Positions 43,792-47,551 of a DNA stretch of 47,551 nt are shown piece by piece; the first letter of the stretch is position 1; every line of letters begins with the position of its first letter. The DNA is taken from the NCBI GenBank assembly GCA_016292805.1, contig JAEDFM010000012.1, forward strand, positions 1-47,551, given 5' to 3'. The translations under genes were made by a program, and so were the position numbers. The notes beneath the pieces were generated by a model. The model saw only the letters and a program-made list of their open reading frames with translations, did not search any database and was not told the DNA's origin. The DNA comes from Treponema sp. Lineage in GTDB: Bacteria > Spirochaetota > Spirochaetia > Treponematales > Treponemataceae.

Positions 43792-44367
43792 CTACTTATT
43801 TTTTTTTGCTTCTTTTGCCGCTATTTTAGCTGCAATACGAGCCTGTTTTGCAGCCTTTTCTTTTGCTTTTTCAGCAGCTCGTTCTGCTCTTTTTTTGAAC
43901 TGTTCTTCAGTTTTTTTAGCAAAGCCTTCATCACCACGGTCAATAAATACTACACCGTCCAGATGGTCATTTTCATGCTGAATGATTCTGGCCAAGAGAC
44001 CGTCTGCATCTAAAGTAAATGCTTTTCCTTTTTCATTAATAGCCTGAACTGTTACACGCAATGGACGTTCAATTGTTTCGTAAACCTGAGGAATACTTAA
44101 ACAGCCTTCATCGTAAGGACCTGTTTCTTCAGAGGTTTTAATAATCTGAGGATTGATAAATACACGGCGAACATCATCGTCTGCAATAAGAACAAACATT
44201 CTGATGTTTTTTCCAATCTGTGGTGCGGCAAGACCAACACCATCTGCTTCAATCATTGTATCAAACATGTCTTCTGCAAGCTGTTTGATTTCATCATTTA
44301 CTTCTGCAACTGGAATAGAAGGCTGTCTTAAGCTGTCTTCGCCAAGTTTTACAATATCTAATATCAT
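43792..44367 (-). CDS. def: Peptide deformylase with basic C-terminal tail
   Basis: The 191-residue protein contains the three deformylase motifs: GVGLAAPQIG (44-52), EGCLSIP (metal ligand Cys89) and QHENDHLDG (His131, Glu132, His135). It removes the formyl group from nascent proteins at the ribosome. From about residue 150 a Lys/Ala-rich tail of ~40 residues (KKTEEQFKKRAERAAEKAK and onward) is predicted to be a long basic helix. In E. coli a C-terminal helix docks deformylase on the ribosome; this longer one may do the same. It is 10 bases downstream of hisD. Confidence 0.95.
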   Translation of the reverse strand: MILDIVKLGEDSLRQPSIPVAEVNDEIKQLAEDMFDTMIEADGVGLAAPQIGKNIRMFVLIADDDVRRVFINPQIIKTSEETGPYDEGCLSIPQVYETIERPLRVTVQAINEKGKAFTLDADGLLARIIQHENDHLDGVVFIDRGDEGFAKKTEEQFKKRAERAAEKAKEKAAKQARIAAKIAAKEAKKNK

Positions 44368-44377
44368 AGTTTATTCC

Positions 44378-45748
44378 TTATTTTTCCATTCTGATTCTGG
44401 CAGCTCTAGCGTGTCCTGCAAGTCCTTCTGCATCACCAAGATAACCTGCTGCAGCAGAGCTTCTTAATGTTCCAGATTTCTTTTCTTCAGCACGCAATGT
44501 TGTAACTGTTTTTAAGAACATACGAACACTTAATCCACCTGTAAAGCGGGCAGAACCTGATGTTGGTAATGTGTGGTTCAAGCCGGCTGCGTAATCCCCA
44601 AGAACTTCGGCAGAGTAGTGGCCTATAAAAAGTGAACCATAATTGTGTACTAATTTTTCAAGCTTAGTTCTTTCTTTACCTTCATCAAGTGCAAGCTCCA
44701 GATGTTCTGGTGCTTTACGGTTTGCAACTTCTGCTGCCTGTTCCAGATTTTCTACAAGGATGATTTTTCCAAATGTATCAACTGATTTGCGTGCAGTTTC
44801 TTTTGTAGTTAAAGTTTCCAGCTGTTTTTCAATTTCTTCGCTAACTTTGTTGGCAAGGTCCTGACTAGTTGTAACAAGAACTGGTTGTGCAACAATATCG
44901 TGTTCTGCCTGTGCAAGTAAATCTGCAGCAACCCAGGCTGGATTTGCAGATTCATCAGCAATAATAAGAACTTCTGTAGGTCCTGCAATCATATCAATAC
45001 CAACAGTACCGTAAACTTCTTTTTTTGCACCGGCAACAAATTTATTACCAGGACCAACAATTACATCAACTTTAGGAATAGATTCTGTACCAAAAGCCAT
45101 AGCTGCAACTGCCTGTGAACCACCAACTGCATAAAGGTGATTTACGCCACAAATATAAGCTGCAGCCATAATTCCTTCATCAGCATAAGGTTTACCACCA
45201 ACATAAGCTTTGCCTGGAACGCCTTTGCCTTTTGTACTGGCAACTGCCGCATCATCAGGGTGAACCCGTGGAGGTGTACACATAATTACATTTTTTACAC
45301 CTGCAGCTACTGCGGGAGTTACAGTCATAATTACAGTTGAAACAAGTGGGAATCGTCCTGCTGGAACATAGCAACCAGCTGTTTCAACAGGAATAGTTTT
45401 CTGTCCTGTGAATAAACCAGGTTCAAGCTCTTCTTCAAAATCCTTAAAAGATTTTCTCTGAGATTTTGCAAAACGCAATGCCAGATCATGTGAATATACA
45501 AGGGCATCGTAAATATCCCGTTTCTGAATCATTAATTTTTCAGCGGCTGCTTTTAATTCTTCCTGAGGAACTTCAAAAACTTCAGGTACAGCAACATCAA
45601 ATTTTGTACCGTAAATGCGTAATGCTGCATCACCTTTATTCTGAACTTCTTCCAGAACAGATTTTACAGTTTCGTCTGTTTTATTACCAAAACTGCGGCT
45701 ATCAAAAAAATCTTTTTCTACATCGCTATATTTTTGAATTTTAATCAT
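44378..45748 (-). CDS. hisD: Histidinol dehydrogenase
   Basis: A 456-residue enzyme catalysing the last two NAD-dependent oxidations of histidine synthesis (histidinol to histidine). Family landmarks include GCYVPAGRFPLVSTVIM, the signature VDVIVGPGNKFVAGAKKEVYG, GPTEVLIIADESANPAWVAADLL, AQAEHD (zinc ligands Gln and His) and NHTLPTSGSARF. GAGGAC precedes the ATG. The gene follows the hisA-IE fusion after 88 bases that contain a short inverted repeat, so the two may be partly uncoupled. Confidence 0.96.
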   Translation of the reverse strand: MIKIQKYSDVEKDFFDSRSFGNKTDETVKSVLEEVQNKGDAALRIYGTKFDVAVPEVFEVPQEELKAAAEKLMIQKRDIYDALVYSHDLALRFAKSQRKSFKDFEEELEPGLFTGQKTIPVETAGCYVPAGRFPLVSTVIMTVTPAVAAGVKNVIMCTPPRVHPDDAAVASTKGKGVPGKAYVGGKPYADEGIMAAAYICGVNHLYAVGGSQAVAAMAFGTESIPKVDVIVGPGNKFVAGAKKEVYGTVGIDMIAGPTEVLIIADESANPAWVAADLLAQAEHDIVAQPVLVTTSQDLANKVSEEIEKQLETLTTKETARKSVDTFGKIILVENLEQAAEVANRKAPEHLELALDEGKERTKLEKLVHNYGSLFIGHYSAEVLGDYAAGLNHTLPTSGSARFTGGLSVRMFLKTVTTLRAEEKKSGTLRSSAAAGYLGDAEGLAGHARAARIRMEK

Positions 45749-45762
45749 TTTTTATCGTCCTC

Positions 45763-45822
45763 AGTCGTCAGTCTTCAGTCACCAGAAAACAGCTTGAATA
45801 ACAAAACTGAAGACTGATGACT
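45763..45822. repeat. Short inverted repeat between hisA-IE and hisD
   Basis: Seventeen-base arms (45763-45779 and 45806-45822) pair with one mismatch that would be G-U in RNA. The units contain variations of a CAGTCTTCAGT motif also echoed by CTGATGACT at 45828-45835. It could act as a processing or attenuation hairpin between the two his genes. Confidence 0.6.
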
Positions 45823-45836
45823 TATAACTGATGACT

Positions 45837-47132
45837 TTATTTCGATTTGTGTCTTCTGTCTAATTCGTCGTAAACATCTTTCCAGGTTACGCCTTCTTTG
45901 TACATAAGAACGTTTACAAAGTAGATTAAGTCAGCAGCTTCCCAGATAACTTCATCTTTTCCATCTGCTTCGCATAATTCTTCAGCTTCTTCTTCTACTT
46001 TTTCGCGAACTCGTTTAGCATCAAGAGTTGCTGTATAAGAACCTGGTTTTGGATTTGCAAAGCGGTCTGCAATAACATTGTAAAGACGACCCATAGAAGA
46101 TGGTTCGCCAGGGGCAGATGTAAAGCAGGTCCATGAACCTGTATGGCAGGCTGGTCCAGTTGGAAGAACTGTTGCAAGAATACAGTCTCTGTCGCAGTCT
46201 GCACGCATTTTTACAACCTGAAGGAAGTTACCGCTTGTGTCACCTTTTGTCCAGAGTTCATTGCGTGAACGGCTCCAGAATGTAAGCTTACCGCAGTCAA
46301 ATGTTTTTCTAACAGCTTCTTCGTTGGCAAAGCCTTGCATTAAAACATCACCATTTACACTTTGTGCAATTACAGGGATAAGAGGAGATTTTTTAAAGTC
46401 GAGACATCCAACAAAAGCGTCTTTAAGACCAACTTTTCCTGTATAAAGTGCCATACCAAGCTGTACGTCACAATGCATTTTTTCAAGTTCAATAATTTCT
46501 TCAACAGTAGAAACACCACCAGCTGCTACAACTCGACAATGGACTGCATCACGAAGCTGTTTTACATAATCCATGTTTGTTCCCTGCATACAGCCTTCTT
46601 TTTCTACACAGGTAAATAAAAGTTCAGAACAGAATTTTTCAGCCTGTTTTGCACCTTCAACTAAAGGAATATCAACAGTTTCTGTCCATCCTTTTACAGC
46701 GATTTTTCCGTTAAGTGCATCAACACTAATAATGATTCTGTCTTTACCGATTGCGGCTGCAAGTTCATTTAAAAAGTCTTCGTTTAGAACAGATTCTCCA
46801 GGCTGTGGATTTGATTTCCAGGCGGCAGAACCAATGATTACTTTTTCTGCACCAAGGCTTACAAGCTCCCGGGCTTTTTTTACACTTCTGATTCCGCCAC
46901 CAGTTCTAACATTTCCCTGATGGAGTAATTTTTTAAGAAGGGGAGTATTAACTGTATTTCCTTTTGCATCAATATTTCCAAGAGCAGCATCAAGATCAAT
47001 AACTGCTACTTCGCCATAAAGGTTAAAGTCTCTAATAAGTGCATCAGCATCATCCCGCTGAATAATTAAATCTTTACCGTTTTTTAACTGAACTACATGT
47101 CCGTCTTTTAAATCTATAGAAGAAATTACCAT
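45837..47132 (-). CDS. hisA-hisIE: Trifunctional histidine-biosynthesis fusion HisA-HisI-HisE
   Basis: A 431-residue fusion. Residues 1-243 are HisA (ProFAR isomerase): IDLKDG with Asp7, VRTGGGIRS, VIIGSAAWKSN, ISVDALNGK with Asp138, and QGTNMDY. Residues 246-345 are HisI (phosphoribosyl-AMP cyclohydrolase): FWSRSR, ELWTKGDTSGN, metal-binding DCDRDC and CHTGSWTC. Residues 346-431 are HisE (phosphoribosyl-ATP pyrophosphatase): EKVEEEAEEL and WEAADLIYF. Together it performs three successive steps from PR-ATP to PRFAR. HisI-HisE fusions are common, but addition of HisA is unusual. The start has no clear ribosome site, hinting at a short leader or leaderless message. Confidence 0.93.
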   Translation of the reverse strand: MVISSIDLKDGHVVQLKNGKDLIIQRDDADALIRDFNLYGEVAVIDLDAALGNIDAKGNTVNTPLLKKLLHQGNVRTGGGIRSVKKARELVSLGAEKVIIGSAAWKSNPQPGESVLNEDFLNELAAAIGKDRIIISVDALNGKIAVKGWTETVDIPLVEGAKQAEKFCSELLFTCVEKEGCMQGTNMDYVKQLRDAVHCRVVAAGGVSTVEEIIELEKMHCDVQLGMALYTGKVGLKDAFVGCLDFKKSPLIPVIAQSVNGDVLMQGFANEEAVRKTFDCGKLTFWSRSRNELWTKGDTSGNFLQVVKMRADCDRDCILATVLPTGPACHTGSWTCFTSAPGEPSSMGRLYNVIADRFANPKPGSYTATLDAKRVREKVEEEAEELCEADGKDEVIWEAADLIYFVNVLMYKEGVTWKDVYDELDRRHKSK

Positions 47133-47175
47133 AAAATGTATTTTACCAAATTTTAATCACTTATACAAATAATGT

Positions 47176-47320
47176 GAAAGTTTAAAATAGATGGCTAAAA
47201 TTTCGCCATCTATTTTAAGTCTCGAGTTTTTCATAAAACTCTATTTATTTACGTGTTCGCTTGCGCGAACGTTTTGTAAATCCTCAGTTGTTGAAACAAC
47301 TTGCGGTTTACAAAATTAAA
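47176..47320 (-). repeat. Structured repeat, copy B (145 bp)
   Basis: First of two identical tandem units. Read on the minus strand it contains the same four hairpins as copy A: TTTTGTAAA...TTTACAAAA; GTTCGC-GCAA-GCGAAC; a longer GAGTTTT/AAAACTC; and a 14-base terminal stem (47182-47195 with 47205-47218) whose sequence differs from copy A but stays complementary. Confidence 0.9.
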
Positions 47321-47465
47321 GAAAGTTTAAAATAGATGGCTAAAATTTCGCCATCTATTTTAAGTCTCGAGTTTTTCATAAAACTCTATTTATTTACGTG
47401 TTCGCTTGCGCGAACGTTTTGTAAATCCTCAGTTGTTGAAACAACTTGCGGTTTACAAAATTAAA
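47321..47465 (-). repeat. Structured repeat, copy C (145 bp)
   Basis: By eye identical to copy B over the entire 145 bases and joined to it directly. It ends 11 bases before the start codon of the next gene, and its last bases contribute to that gene's AGAAGG ribosome site. Confidence 0.9.
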
Positions 47466-47476
47466 GAAGGATTAAA

Positions 47477-47551
47477 ATGAAAAGTATAAACACTCTCTTC
47501 CGTAAAAGCACTATCGTTTCAGAAGGTACGAAAAGTGCCAGCCGAGTGTTT
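47477..47551 (+). CDS. Start of an unidentified gene (partial, runs off the window)
   Basis: Twenty-five codons from ATG 47477, open to the window end, preceded by AGAAGG (47465-47470) at a proper distance. The N-terminus (MKSINTLFRKSTIVSEGTKS) is too short to classify. The repeat pair directly upstream must be its 5' untranslated or promoter region. Confidence 0.6.
   Translation, partial: MKSINTLFRKSTIVSEGTKSASRVF

Noticed and set aside
47176..47465. Possible CRISPR array because of the direct repeats
   Set aside because: Only two units of 145 bp, no spacers between them and no cas genes.

Overview
The window looks like chromosomal DNA of a low-GC spirochaete, most likely a host-associated Treponema. 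The grounds are the AT-rich sequence, spirochaete-type gene content (relaxed lipoboxes, a large methyl-accepting chemotaxis protein, an ankyrin lipoprotein, a ParC-like topoisomerase with Ala/Thr at the quinolone positions) and overall protein character. I could not run a similarity search, so the genus is an inference.

Layout. 1-2824: a metallophosphoesterase, a secreted sulfatase-modifying-factor-type protein and a CorA magnesium transporter. 3063-18592: one tightly packed, visibly AT-richer, plus-strand operon with a reduced type II secretion system (secretin, ATPase, inner-membrane protein, major pseudopilin, two tiny single-helix proteins and a bitopic membrane protein). It is followed without a break by two lipoproteins, a clostripain-family (C11) protease lipoprotein, a 1910-residue RHS/YD-repeat protein with a Sec signal and a papain/NlpC-like C-terminal domain, and a small exported protein. 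18593-19300: GC-rich hairpins, a decayed insertion-sequence orfA and a terminator. 19329-22422: sodium/proline symporter, Mrp-type ATPase and a TrpR/YerC-like regulator. 22510-29122: ankyrin lipoprotein, a PerR-like repressor divergent from a chemotaxis receptor, and a lipase-like hydrolase. 29161-35245: FHA protein, PPP-type phosphatase, Ser/Thr kinase, Lon and a HAD phosphatase. 35285-35426: an elaborate nested inverted repeat. 35454-47132: ten minus-strand genes (yigZ, parC, an RluA-type pseudouridine synthase, rpiA, aroDE, a PASTA protein, fmt, def, hisD and a hisA-hisI-hisE fusion). 47176-47465: two identical 145-bp tandem repeats just before a gene that runs off the end.

How they work together. 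The strongest candidate for a new system is the 3063-18592 operon. The secretin, ATPase, platform protein and pseudopilin would form a compact outer-membrane export machine. Their operon partners look like its cargo and processing factors: a Sec-exported RHS shell protein carrying a possible cysteine-hydrolase payload, a surface C11 protease that could mature it, and a downstream exported protein that might be an immunity or accessory factor. This assignment of roles is inference from gene order and motifs.

The second point of interest is a family of structured repeats (21913-22049 and two copies at 47176-47465, plus a 26-bp fragment at 19212-19237). Its hairpin arms differ between copies yet stay complementary, which is the signature of selection on folding. 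A PerR box lies inside each of the two divergent promoters between perR and the chemoreceptor. The AroE half of AroDE lacks the usual catalytic Lys and Asp.
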